From: a bacterium
GTDB lineage: Bacteria; SM23-31; JAUVVT01
Reading direction: 5' to 3'
Length of the DNA: 5,658 nucleotides
Assembly: GCA_030604505.1 (NCBI GenBank)
Contig: JAUVVT010000163.1
Location: 1-5,658 of the forward strand
In this document: positions 1-5,658 of the stretch, piece by piece
Layout of the letters: each line of letters opens with the position of its first letter
Position numbering within the stretch: the stretch's first letter is position 1
The notes under the pieces: generated by a model
Told to the model about the DNA's origin: nothing
What the model saw: the letters and a program-made list of their open reading frames with translations, nothing else
Database searches by the model: none
Program-made: the position numbers and the translations under genes

Positions 1-166
1 CGTCAAGTGTGGCATCCTTCCCTACCATTATTGAAGTGCACATTTCCATTTGTTTGTAAGCTGCTGTTGGCGGTGAGGATACTGAAACGTTGCTGAGTAC
101 AGTTATTGAGAGCAATAATACAAATGCAAATAAATTCAGATTTAGACTCTTACATTTTTTATACAT
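1..166 (-). CDS. Secreted C69-family dipeptidase, N-terminal fragment (cut by the window edge)
   Basis: Only the first 55 codons are present; the gene runs off the left end of the window. The ATG at 166-164 follows an AGGAG box with a 7-base spacer. Residues 1-31 form a signal peptide: a basic start (MYKKCK), then a hydrophobic core (LFAFVLLLSITVL) and a small-residue region (SNVSVSS). Cys43 opens CTSIMVGKDATLD, and the last base (G) fits a following Gly. This matches the mature N-terminus of peptidase family C69 (PepD-type dipeptidases), CTxIxVGKxAxxDGS. In that family the Cys becomes the N-terminal nucleophile after the propeptide is removed. The expected role is hydrolysis of dipeptides outside the cytoplasmic membrane. 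No lipobox precedes Cys43 (QMEMC), so a lipoprotein is unlikely. The gene lies 107 bases downstream of the methyltransferase gene, on the same strand, and may share its transcript. The family call rests on one short motif, but that motif is distinctive and correctly placed. Confidence 0.83.
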   Translation of the reverse strand, partial: MYKKCKSLNLNLFAFVLLLSITVLSNVSVSSPPTAAYKQMEMCTSIMVGKDATLD

Positions 167-173
167 TCGCTTT

Positions 174-178
174 CTCCT
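174..178 (-). promoter_or_regulatory. Ribosome binding site of the C69 dipeptidase gene
   Basis: On the minus strand the sequence reads AGGAG, then 7 bases, then ATG. It supports the start at 166 and shows that this short edge gene is real. Confidence 0.75.
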
Positions 179-273
179 TTTGTTTGAAAGTATAAAAGTA
201 TATTGCCTCATTTTAATCGGCTATTCACTCATTCATCGGTTATTGTCGTTCATCAGTTTATAAAGGCAGATTA

Positions 274-1704
274 CTACTCCGCTGATTTGATGATTTCTCT
301 CAGCTCATTTTTTAACTGTTCTTCAAGCGGTTCAGGGGTGTGGTTTTCCAGTATATATTTTACCCTTTCATTCGCCCTTGTTCCTAAATCTTTATTGCAT
401 TCTTTTTCCCATTTATCATATGGAAGCCTTGATATCAAATCCGGAAACCAATTTTTTTTGAAATGTTTCAGTGTGTGGTCACTTGATAAGTATTCTCCAC
501 CAGGACCTACTTTATCTATTAAATCAAGCGCCAAAGTATCTTCATTTATATCGAATCCCCGTGTTATGTGTCTCACCATCGAAATAACTTCATTGGATAC
601 AATCAGTTGTTCAAAAGATGTGGTTAAACCGTTGTTGATATATCCAACATCATGAACAAGATTTCCTCCGTTGAGAGAAGATAGTAAAATCCATAATGCC
701 CCTTCTAAAGATGCCTGTTGGTCATATATATTTGAATCGGAACATCCTGCGAAGCTGAACATTGGAAGCCTGTAATACCTTGCCATATCAGTAAGTGCAG
801 ATGTTGCCAGCATAAACTCTGGAGCAGCGTAACTCATTAGGGAAGTAGACATATCAATAGGCAAAACAGCTCCGCCATAAATAAAAGGAAATCCCTCATT
901 AATGAGATTAGCAAGAACACAGCCGGCAAGCATCTCGGCATTCCCCTGAATTATACCTCCGGCAATTGTAACCGGTCCTGTTCCCCCTGTAATCACGCCA
1001 GGAGTAAAAACAACCGGAAGAGACTTTTCTGCCATATACATAAGTTTTTGAGTGGCTTCTTCTGCCAACTGCAAAGGAGATATCGGTTCAGTATAAAGTG
1101 CAATGAAAGGATTGTTCTTAAGTTTTTCTTCACTACCAGCTACAACTTCAGCCATCTTTATAATGGTTTTTAAATTTTCGAGACTCCAAGAAGTAAAAAC
1201 TATAGGTTTTTCTGTATAGTTGACCATTGCTTCAAAATGATAAATATCTGATAGTTTGGGGGTAACATCGCTTGCAATTCCAGAGCACATAACAAAACTG
1301 ATCTCAGCAAGATAGTCCACAACTTTTGAGACATTCTCTATATCCTTTAGTTCAGATAACCTTCTCTTTTTTGTATATGGATCAACTACATAAGGAGTAT
1401 CAGACCCAGTTCCAAAATAGGTATTATTTTCTTCAAGGTGCATTGCAGGATTACCATTTCTGTCACACATACTGATTCTTGGAGGGCTGCTTTTTATGGC
1501 CCATTCTACAAGATTTGCAGGGATTCTAACCCTCCCTCCTTCAACATAACAGCCACCTTTTTTAAATATTTCAATTGCTTTCGGCTCTTTTACTGCGATA
1601 CCGGTCCTTCTCAAAATCTCAAGAGTAAAAAGATGAATCGATTCAAGCTTATCTTTCGACAATATATTAAGCCTTGGAATATTAAGTCTGTATTTATCCT
1701 TCAT
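274..1704 (-). CDS. MttB-family (trimethylamine/betaine:corrinoid) methyltransferase, non-pyrrolysine type
   Basis: This cytoplasmic enzyme family transfers a methyl group from a methylated or quaternary amine to the Co(I) of a cognate corrinoid protein. At 476 residues it is about full family length. Landmarks are: the N-terminal segment LEILRRTGIAV (28-38); GTGSDTPYVVD (98-108); a Gly-rich GGTGPVTIAGG strand-loop (240-250); FAGCSDSNIYDQQ (318-330); HDVGY (351-355); and GPGGEYLSSDHTLKH (400-414). In archaeal MttB the pyrrolysine (UAG) lies in the segment that appears to match 318-330. Here the likely aligned residue is Cys321, encoded by TGT, so there is no in-frame UAG. Non-pyrrolysine relatives such as MtgB demethylate glycine betaine, and others act on further quaternary amines. 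The substrate here cannot be read from sequence. The ATG at 1704-1702 has AGGAGG six bases upstream. The gene ends in tandem stops, TAG then TAA. No corrinoid protein or activase lies nearby in the window. Confidence 0.92.
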   Translation of the reverse strand: MKDKYRLNIPRLNILSKDKLESIHLFTLEILRRTGIAVKEPKAIEIFKKGGCYVEGGRVRIPANLVEWAIKSSPPRISMCDRNGNPAMHLEENNTYFGTGSDTPYVVDPYTKKRRLSELKDIENVSKVVDYLAEISFVMCSGIASDVTPKLSDIYHFEAMVNYTEKPIVFTSWSLENLKTIIKMAEVVAGSEEKLKNNPFIALYTEPISPLQLAEEATQKLMYMAEKSLPVVFTPGVITGGTGPVTIAGGIIQGNAEMLAGCVLANLINEGFPFIYGGAVLPIDMSTSLMSYAAPEFMLATSALTDMARYYRLPMFSFAGCSDSNIYDQQASLEGALWILLSSLNGGNLVHDVGYINNGLTTSFEQLIVSNEVISMVRHITRGFDINEDTLALDLIDKVGPGGEYLSSDHTLKHFKKNWFPDLISRLPYDKWEKECNKDLGTRANERVKYILENHTPEPLEEQLKNELREIIKSAE

Positions 1705-1710
1705 TTTTTT

Positions 1711-1716
1711 CCTCCT
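1711..1716 (-). promoter_or_regulatory. Strong Shine-Dalgarno site of the methyltransferase gene
   Basis: The minus strand reads AGGAGG, a 6-base spacer (AAAAAA), then ATG. It fixes the start at 1704. A full consensus site is also a taxonomic hint, because typical Bacteroides-type genomes make little use of such sites. Confidence 0.85.
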
Positions 1717-1763
1717 GTTGGAACATAAAATTTTGTTAAAAATTTTTAGGTAATACTACAGTT

Positions 1764-1769
1764 ATTATA
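1764..1769 (-). promoter_or_regulatory. Candidate -10 element (TATAAT) before the methyltransferase gene
   Basis: The minus strand carries an exact TATAAT, which would give a 5' leader of roughly 50 bases. The hexamer 17 bases upstream is TATATT, a poor -35. The surrounding DNA is very AT-rich, so chance matches are expected. This is one of two alternatives; the other is the TTGACA site at 1796-1826. Confidence 0.3.
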
Positions 1770-1795
1770 TTGTTCATAAATAATTTAATATAGAG

Positions 1796-1826
1796 TTTAT
1801 AGTTTTCATCCGAATTAGGCTGTCAA
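1796..1826 (-). promoter_or_regulatory. Candidate sigma-70-type promoter (TTGACA / TATAAA) for the methyltransferase block
   Basis: The minus strand has a perfect TTGACA at 1826-1821 and TATAAA at 1801-1796. The 19-base spacer is longer than ideal; an 18-base alternative reads CTATAA. Transcription would begin about 85 bases before the methyltransferase ATG. Start-site data would be needed to choose between this and the TATAAT at 1764-1769. Confidence 0.35.
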
Positions 1827-2024
1827 TCTTTTACTTTGAAAAAAGCGTGAGCACTATTATACAATTTTTCCTCTTCTTTTTAAAGCGGTTCTTAGGGAAA
1901 CTTATATGAATTAAACACAAATACTGAAATGAAAATTAAAAGCATTAAATTGTTGTTAACTCAAAAGATTATAGGGGATATTTGAATGTCCTACAATAAA
2001 ATACAAAGATGATTCGGATTTTTC

Positions 2025-2072
2025 AAGCATAATATTAAAAATGCTTAAATTTATGGTAAAGATTTTAATATT
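2025..2072. repeat. Two overlapping AT-rich inverted repeats
   Basis: AAGCAT (2025-2030) pairs with ATGCTT (2041-2046) across a 10-base loop. That loop, AATATTAAAA (2031-2040), is itself one arm of a perfect 10-bp inverted repeat with TTTTAATATT (2063-2072) across 22 bases. The two stems share or enclose the same bases, so they could form only one at a time in RNA. Neither has a U-tract suited to a standard terminator for the minus-strand gene that ends at 2177. The low complexity of the region leaves chance as a serious explanation. Confidence 0.4.
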
Positions 2073-2176
2073 ACGGATTGTCAGATTTAAAATATAAATA
2101 TCCCATTAGTTTTTTGTTTATAATAGATAATATGTGAACTTCATACTTCACAATTTTTGATGGAGAATTCTTATTA

Positions 2177-3751
2177 TCAATTATTCTTCTGACGGTATGG
2201 TTCCTGTGTAGTAGATGGTTTAGGGGTTGCAGCAGTTATGGATTCAATTCCTGCAATCTTATGAATTGAGCGAATTGCCGATTCAAATTCTCTCCTTCTT
2301 ACCTTAACAGGATGAGTTATGAGTTCCGGCACATTATAGGTTTTGAGGAATGAGTCATAGAATGTGGGGTCTTTCTGTGGAAGAAGTATCGGTTTACTTG
2401 CCTCTCCATTTTTGTTGATATAACTAAAATACAGTCTTGCAAATACATCAGTAAGTCTTTTGCTGCTGAAAACAATCCAGCGGCTGTTGCTTGACCATGA
2501 ATGCCAGGAGTCACATTTATCACTATTAATCGCAAGCCGGTTGTACTTTCCTGTTTTCTGGTCCATTATGTGAAGGTCATTGCTTGGTTGATAGATTGGA
2601 AAACAGCCATAATCAGCCATGCAAAAAAGAATAAAACGTCCATCGGGAGAAATCCTTGGCTGAGTAATGCTCAATCCGGTTTCATTTGACGAAAGAACAA
2701 TTTCCAATTCTCCCCAAGTATCACTATCCTGGTCGTAACTGATTCGCATCAAGTCATATCGAATTCTCTTATATCCAACGGGTGGGACTTCACTTTTGTT
2801 AGACCATTTTATTGGTGCGCTGCAGAAATAAAGATACCGTCCGTCTGGTGACCATGTCGGATATGTTTCCATACGGTCTCGTTTAGAGAGATTCTGCGGG
2901 GTCATTATGATATTCGAATCTAAAGAGTATATCCCAACTGCGGAATCGAGGTCAACTACATCACGAATCTCTGAACCGGCACTGTGAAAAAATTGGTTTA
3001 CATTATTAACTGAAAATGCTATTAAGCGCCCGCTCGGATGCCAGGAGGAATATGCCATCGAGGCTGAACCAAAAGGAGTTCTCGAACTTATATTGGTTAC
3101 AATACCATTTCTTACCATAAGCATTGTAGGTCCAAGAGAACTCCGCGTGTGTATGAACATATTGTCAGGACTGTTTTTTAAAAAGGCGTGACAGTTGACA
3201 CAACCACCATTAATAGATTTGTTGCTTAATACCACAGATTCATCATAGTTTTGAAGATTCCGCTGATAAATACTTATATTTCGCCAGTATTTGTAGAGTG
3301 GATTTATTAACCTGTATACAAGGTATCCATCGATCCTTGCATCTGCAATTAAATTTATAATTGTATTAAATCGCTGCCATTCATCATTCATCCCCTTTAC
3401 ATAAATATCTAAATACAGATTCTCACCGTGGTTATTTTCAAGCAGCTTTTTCCATGAATCCATAGGAATAATAATCTGCGGAGTTTTTGAAAAAAATTCT
3501 ATGCCTTTACCATTACTTGAATGCATTTTTACATGATAATGTGTACCAGGCTCTTCAATCAGGAAGTTCAGAGGAGCAATGTTCGGAGGAATAACAGTCT
3601 CTGTGTAATCAGGTCGAATGTCGGGAAGGCGTTGAACGATGGTATATTTTTCAATAACTTCAGTATTATAGCGTTTTACGTAATAAACTGCAGTGACTAA
3701 AAACACCGATAGTATAAATAAAAAAAATAGGTTCATGTGACGTTTATTCAT
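2177..3751 (-). CDS. Membrane-anchored TolB-like/PD40 beta-propeller protein with a CxxCH haem-c motif
   Basis: The 524-residue protein begins with a short basic stretch and one hydrophobic segment (about 8-25, NLFFLFILSVFLVTAVYY), which acts as a signal anchor and puts the rest outside the cytoplasmic membrane. Residues about 50-150 look like an Ig/FN3-type beta domain, followed by a linker (YRLINP, IYQRNLQNYDE). GGCVNCHAF (182-190) holds a single CxxCH motif (C184, C187, H188) for possible covalent haem c. The rest is a WD40-like propeller with blades at SSWHPSGRLIAFS (235-247), PTWSPDGRYLYFC (298-310), PRISPDGRFILFC (365-377) and HSWSSNSRWIVFS (417-429). The tail from about 484 is basic, then Thr/Pro-rich. 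I recall similar CVNCH/PD40 proteins in Bacteroidales, without a known function. The ATG overlaps the stop of the upstream gene (ATGA), and GAGGG lies 7 bases before it. The gene ends in three consecutive in-frame stops, TGA TAA TAA. The fold call is firm, haem binding is likely, and the function is unknown. Confidence 0.85.
   Translation of the reverse strand: MNKRHMNLFFLFILSVFLVTAVYYVKRYNTEVIEKYTIVQRLPDIRPDYTETVIPPNIAPLNFLIEEPGTHYHVKMHSSNGKGIEFFSKTPQIIIPMDSWKKLLENNHGENLYLDIYVKGMNDEWQRFNTIINLIADARIDGYLVYRLINPLYKYWRNISIYQRNLQNYDESVVLSNKSINGGCVNCHAFLKNSPDNMFIHTRSSLGPTMLMVRNGIVTNISSRTPFGSASMAYSSWHPSGRLIAFSVNNVNQFFHSAGSEIRDVVDLDSAVGIYSLDSNIIMTPQNLSKRDRMETYPTWSPDGRYLYFCSAPIKWSNKSEVPPVGYKRIRYDLMRISYDQDSDTWGELEIVLSSNETGLSITQPRISPDGRFILFCMADYGCFPIYQPSNDLHIMDQKTGKYNRLAINSDKCDSWHSWSSNSRWIVFSSKRLTDVFARLYFSYINKNGEASKPILLPQKDPTFYDSFLKTYNVPELITHPVKVRRREFESAIRSIHKIAGIESITAATPKPSTTQEPYRQKNN
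3188..3202 (-). other. CVNCH haem-c attachment motif within the TolB-like protein
   Basis: The codons read TGT GTC AAC TGT CAC (C184-H188). It is the only CxxCH in the protein and sits between the Ig-like domain and the first propeller blade. Covalent haem attachment would require export and a cytochrome c maturation system, neither of which can be assessed from this window. Confidence 0.65.
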
Positions 3752-5655
3752 TTTGCTTCCCTCGAGACTAAAAACAAATAAATATAAGAAAAATAACTAT
3801 CACCAAATTCTTTTGCAACCACAGCTAAACCTGCATTTCTATTGTTATTATAACGATCCACAATATCGCAAAATCTCTGAAACTTTTTAACAGTATTCTT
3901 ATTGATTTTCCTTCCATGTAGGTCAACTCTTCTGCCGGTGATATCCATATAAATAAGAACAGCTTCTTCATAATGACGCGGAATATCTTGATAGTCAAAA
4001 TCGTTAAGTCGATGAATGTTCTGAACAATTTTGTCAAGCTGGTATGATAAAAGGTAATAAGCCATCATATACTCGAATGCCATGCGATTCCGCTTATTAT
4101 ACTGGAGGGATTGCAATATTATACCAAGATCGAGATTTTTATCGTAATCCATAACTAACATCACTGAGCGTATGTGCTGGACTTGTTTGTCGGTTGACAT
4201 AAAAGGATCTTCATCTAAATATCGCAGATAACGTTCTGCCCAATTACAAAAAACCAAATCTTTACTCAGTGCATTTAGAAAAACTTTTGCCGTTTCAGGT
4301 TTTCGTTTGACAATGTTTATAAGAAATAACTGCTGTAGAATTGCAGGATATTCACCAATTATTTCCATTGCCTCATATGCGGCATGCTCTGCGTGATTAA
4401 TAAATCCAAGCCGGAAAAAGGTATCGCTGATTCTTGGCAAATCTGCAAATAAGAAGGTAGCTTCAGAAGACGGGCTAAAGAAGCTGAGAGTAAGCAGTGC
4501 CCTGACATCTTGTGGATAAGAAAACATATCGTAGGGAAGACGACTGGTGTAATAAAGTGCCTTATTGACGTCATGAGTAACTAAAAGATTATAACTTTCA
4601 TCTGGAAGGCGTTGTGCTTCTTTAAGAACATGATTCCACATCTCTTGAGAGGAAAAGTAATTTATTCGAAGCTTTATGTTTTCATTCTTATTAAATGAGA
4701 AGAAAACAACACCAGCAGCAGCAAATAAAAGAAACAGTGATTCATATAGAAATTTTAATTTACTTATTTTAGAATAATTAGGAAAATTTGTTCCGAATGA
4801 GGTTCTGTCTGCTTCATACCTTAAAGGTATTTTTGAGCTTTTGCGTCGGCTCTGTTTTCTTACAAGCAGTCGCCAAAGCCGGAGCCAGAATGCAGAGAGT
4901 AGAAAGAAAATGTAAAGAACCCAGATAATATTAGATTCTCTTAAATAACTTTCCGGATGGATCGGCAAAACGCGTGTATAGGCATCGGTTATACTGATTT
5001 CAAAGACGTACATATAGGCAGTGTATGGAATTAACAATGCTAAAAAAATATAAAAAAGACAAATTAAATAGTTTCGCTTAATCAGGAATTCGAAAATACC
5101 ACACAGCAAAGCATAAAGGAGATAAATCCCTCCGGCAATATAATAAAGAATAAAAGAAGAAATTAAAAAGATAGTTATTCTGAAAATTATCCTGCGATGG
5201 GCTATTAATAAGTAAATCCACAAAAAAAACAGCGAAACTAATAATCCCAGCATAGCATCAAGGCAGTGGAAATATCGGTTATACTCAATTAGTAAGAATA
5301 TTGCAGGAACATAAATTATAGAACGAAAACGAGTACCACCAAAACTTGTAATGAACTTCCCTGTCACAAGGGAAATGAGCACAATGACAATAGTGATAAT
5401 AAAAGAACCAAAATAATGAAAATAATAAAACTGGGAGAGAAACGCAGAAATATACTCTATCAATCCGCCCGGATATACCAGAAATCCTTTGAAAAACTCC
5501 ACTCCTCGAAAGAAGATAGGAAAGGGAATTATACCATGTCCATGATAGATAAGCCGGGGATCAATATGAGACAAGACATATAAATAAAATAAGATAAAAA
5601 AAATAAAAAAACGAATCATTGGCATGGAGAATCTTTGATGAGAAATTACCTTCAT
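3748..5655 (-). CDS. Polytopic membrane protein, DUF6057-like, with a helical TPR-like C-terminal domain
   Basis: The 635-residue protein has about nine hydrophobic segments, roughly at 13-30, 80-98, 112-124, 134-152, 156-172, 174-190, 196-215, 243-262 and 303-320. A basic loop (RKQSRRKSSK, 267-276) before the last helix is probably cytoplasmic. Between the first two helices lies a conserved-looking YPGGLIEYISAFLSQFYYF (61-79). Residues 336-635 are soluble and all-helical, with TPR-like pairs such as LGFINHAEHAAYEAMEI (416-432) and VKRKPETAKVFLNALS (449-464). They end in AKEFGDSYFSYIYLF. The layout and these motifs match my memory of the DUF6057 family, common in Bacteroidales and of unknown function. 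The gene overlaps the TolB-like gene by four bases (ATGA), which implies coupled translation and a shared role. The ATG at 5655 leaves only three upstream bases, so neither its ribosome binding site nor a longer N-terminus can be checked. Met11 and Met13 are alternative starts. Confidence 0.75.
   Translation of the reverse strand: MKVISHQRFSMPMIRFFIFFILFYLYVLSHIDPRLIYHGHGIIPFPIFFRGVEFFKGFLVYPGGLIEYISAFLSQFYYFHYFGSFIITIVIVLISLVTGKFITSFGGTRFRSIIYVPAIFLLIEYNRYFHCLDAMLGLLVSLFFLWIYLLIAHRRIIFRITIFLISSFILYYIAGGIYLLYALLCGIFEFLIKRNYLICLFYIFLALLIPYTAYMYVFEISITDAYTRVLPIHPESYLRESNIIWVLYIFFLLSAFWLRLWRLLVRKQSRRKSSKIPLRYEADRTSFGTNFPNYSKISKLKFLYESLFLLFAAAGVVFFSFNKNENIKLRINYFSSQEMWNHVLKEAQRLPDESYNLLVTHDVNKALYYTSRLPYDMFSYPQDVRALLTLSFFSPSSEATFLFADLPRISDTFFRLGFINHAEHAAYEAMEIIGEYPAILQQLFLINIVKRKPETAKVFLNALSKDLVFCNWAERYLRYLDEDPFMSTDKQVQHIRSVMLVMDYDKNLDLGIILQSLQYNKRNRMAFEYMMAYYLLSYQLDKIVQNIHRLNDFDYQDIPRHYEEAVLIYMDITGRRVDLHGRKINKNTVKKFQRFCDIVDRYNNNRNAGLAVVAKEFGDSYFSYIYLFLVSREAK
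3759..3763 (-). promoter_or_regulatory. Ribosome binding site of the TolB-like gene, inside the upstream coding region
   Basis: The minus strand reads GAGGG, a 7-base spacer, then ATG. It lies in the last codons of the upstream membrane-protein gene. Together with the ATGA overlap it supports translational coupling and the start at 3751. Confidence 0.55.
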
Positions 5656-5658
5656 ATC

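Larger units (their letters stand above)
1705..2176. other. AT-rich intergenic spacer between the two gene blocks
   Basis: No convincing gene lies in this stretch of 472 bases. The longest reading frame I checked by eye is an 18-codon plus-strand ORF (1929-1985) without a ribosome binding site. The stretch carries the leader and promoter candidates of the methyltransferase gene at its low end and AT-rich inverted repeats at 2025-2072. No B12 box-like sequence (GCCACTG) was seen on either strand, so there is no visible cobalamin riboswitch. No GC-rich hairpin with a U-tract follows the TolB-like gene. Confidence 0.7.

Noticed and set aside
189..202. Direct repeat AGTATA-AA-AGTATA upstream of the dipeptidase gene; the minus strand reads TATACT as a possible -10
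   Set aside because: No acceptable -35 lies 16-18 bases away, and the repeat is too short and AT-rich to separate from chance.
203..655. Plus-strand 150-codon open frame
   Set aside because: It lies antisense within the methyltransferase gene, has no ribosome binding site, and its Ser/Phe-rich translation looks like the complement of a real gene.
1438..1728. Plus-strand 96-codon open frame
   Set aside because: It is antisense to the 5' end of the methyltransferase gene and runs through its Shine-Dalgarno site. It has no recognisable motif.
1836..1863. Plus-strand promoter-like pair TTGAAA, 16 bases, TATACA
   Set aside because: No plus-strand gene follows. The downstream short frames (Met-Asn-stop near 1906 and 18 codons at 1929-1985) are not convincing, and such matches are common in AT-rich DNA.
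2133..2160. Hairpin TGTGAA/TTCACA with an 8-base loop, followed by ATTTTT on the plus strand
   Set aside because: The T-run is on the wrong side for the minus-strand gene that ends at 2177, the stem is only 6 bp, and no plus-strand gene would feed into it.
1705..2176. Possible cobalamin riboswitch before the corrinoid-dependent methyltransferase
   Set aside because: No B12-box-like sequence or GC-rich multi-stem structure is visible on the minus strand in this spacer.
2317..2689. Short open frames on both strands (2317-2535 minus, 2501-2689 plus)
   Set aside because: Both lie fully inside the TolB-like propeller gene, whose protein has clear PD40 blades in the other frame.
3825..4574. Short minus-strand open frames at 3825-4037 and 4359-4574
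   Set aside because: Both are out-of-frame shadows within the helical C-terminal half of the membrane-protein gene.

Overview
All four genes in this window lie on the minus strand and read from high to low coordinates. They form two blocks separated by an AT-rich spacer of 472 bases. The sequence is low-GC. The proteins suggest an anaerobic or facultative bacterium of, or near, the Bacteroidota/FCB assemblage. The upstream gene pair resembles one I recall from Bacteroidales (a DUF6057-like membrane protein followed by a TolB-like protein with a CVNCH motif). The clear Shine-Dalgarno sequences argue against a typical Bacteroides-type genome and fit a deeper FCB lineage. This placement is inference and is weakly held.

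Block 1 (5655 down to 2177) is a translationally coupled pair. The first gene encodes a 635-residue protein with about nine membrane segments and a helical, TPR-like C-terminal half. Its TGA stop overlaps the ATG of the next gene (ATGA). The second gene encodes a 524-residue membrane-anchored protein with an Ig/FN3-like domain, one CxxCH (CVNCH) haem-c-type motif and a WD40-like/TolB beta-propeller. Both appear to act at the cell envelope. I know of no established function for this pair, and it is the best candidate here for an undescribed system.

The spacer (1705-2176) holds no convincing gene. It contains two candidate promoters for the downstream gene, a set of overlapping AT-rich inverted repeats, and no strong GC-rich terminator.

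Block 2 (1704 down to the left edge) starts with a full-length MttB-family (trimethylamine/betaine:corrinoid) methyltransferase of the non-pyrrolysine type. It has a strong AGGAGG ribosome binding site. After 107 bases comes the start of a second gene, cut by the window edge: a signal peptide followed by CTSIMVGKDATLD, the N-terminal nucleophile signature of C69-family dipeptidases. The two could form a small operon for peptide and methylamine/betaine use. No corrinoid protein, reactivase or transporter is visible in the window, so a complete methyl-transfer pathway cannot be shown.
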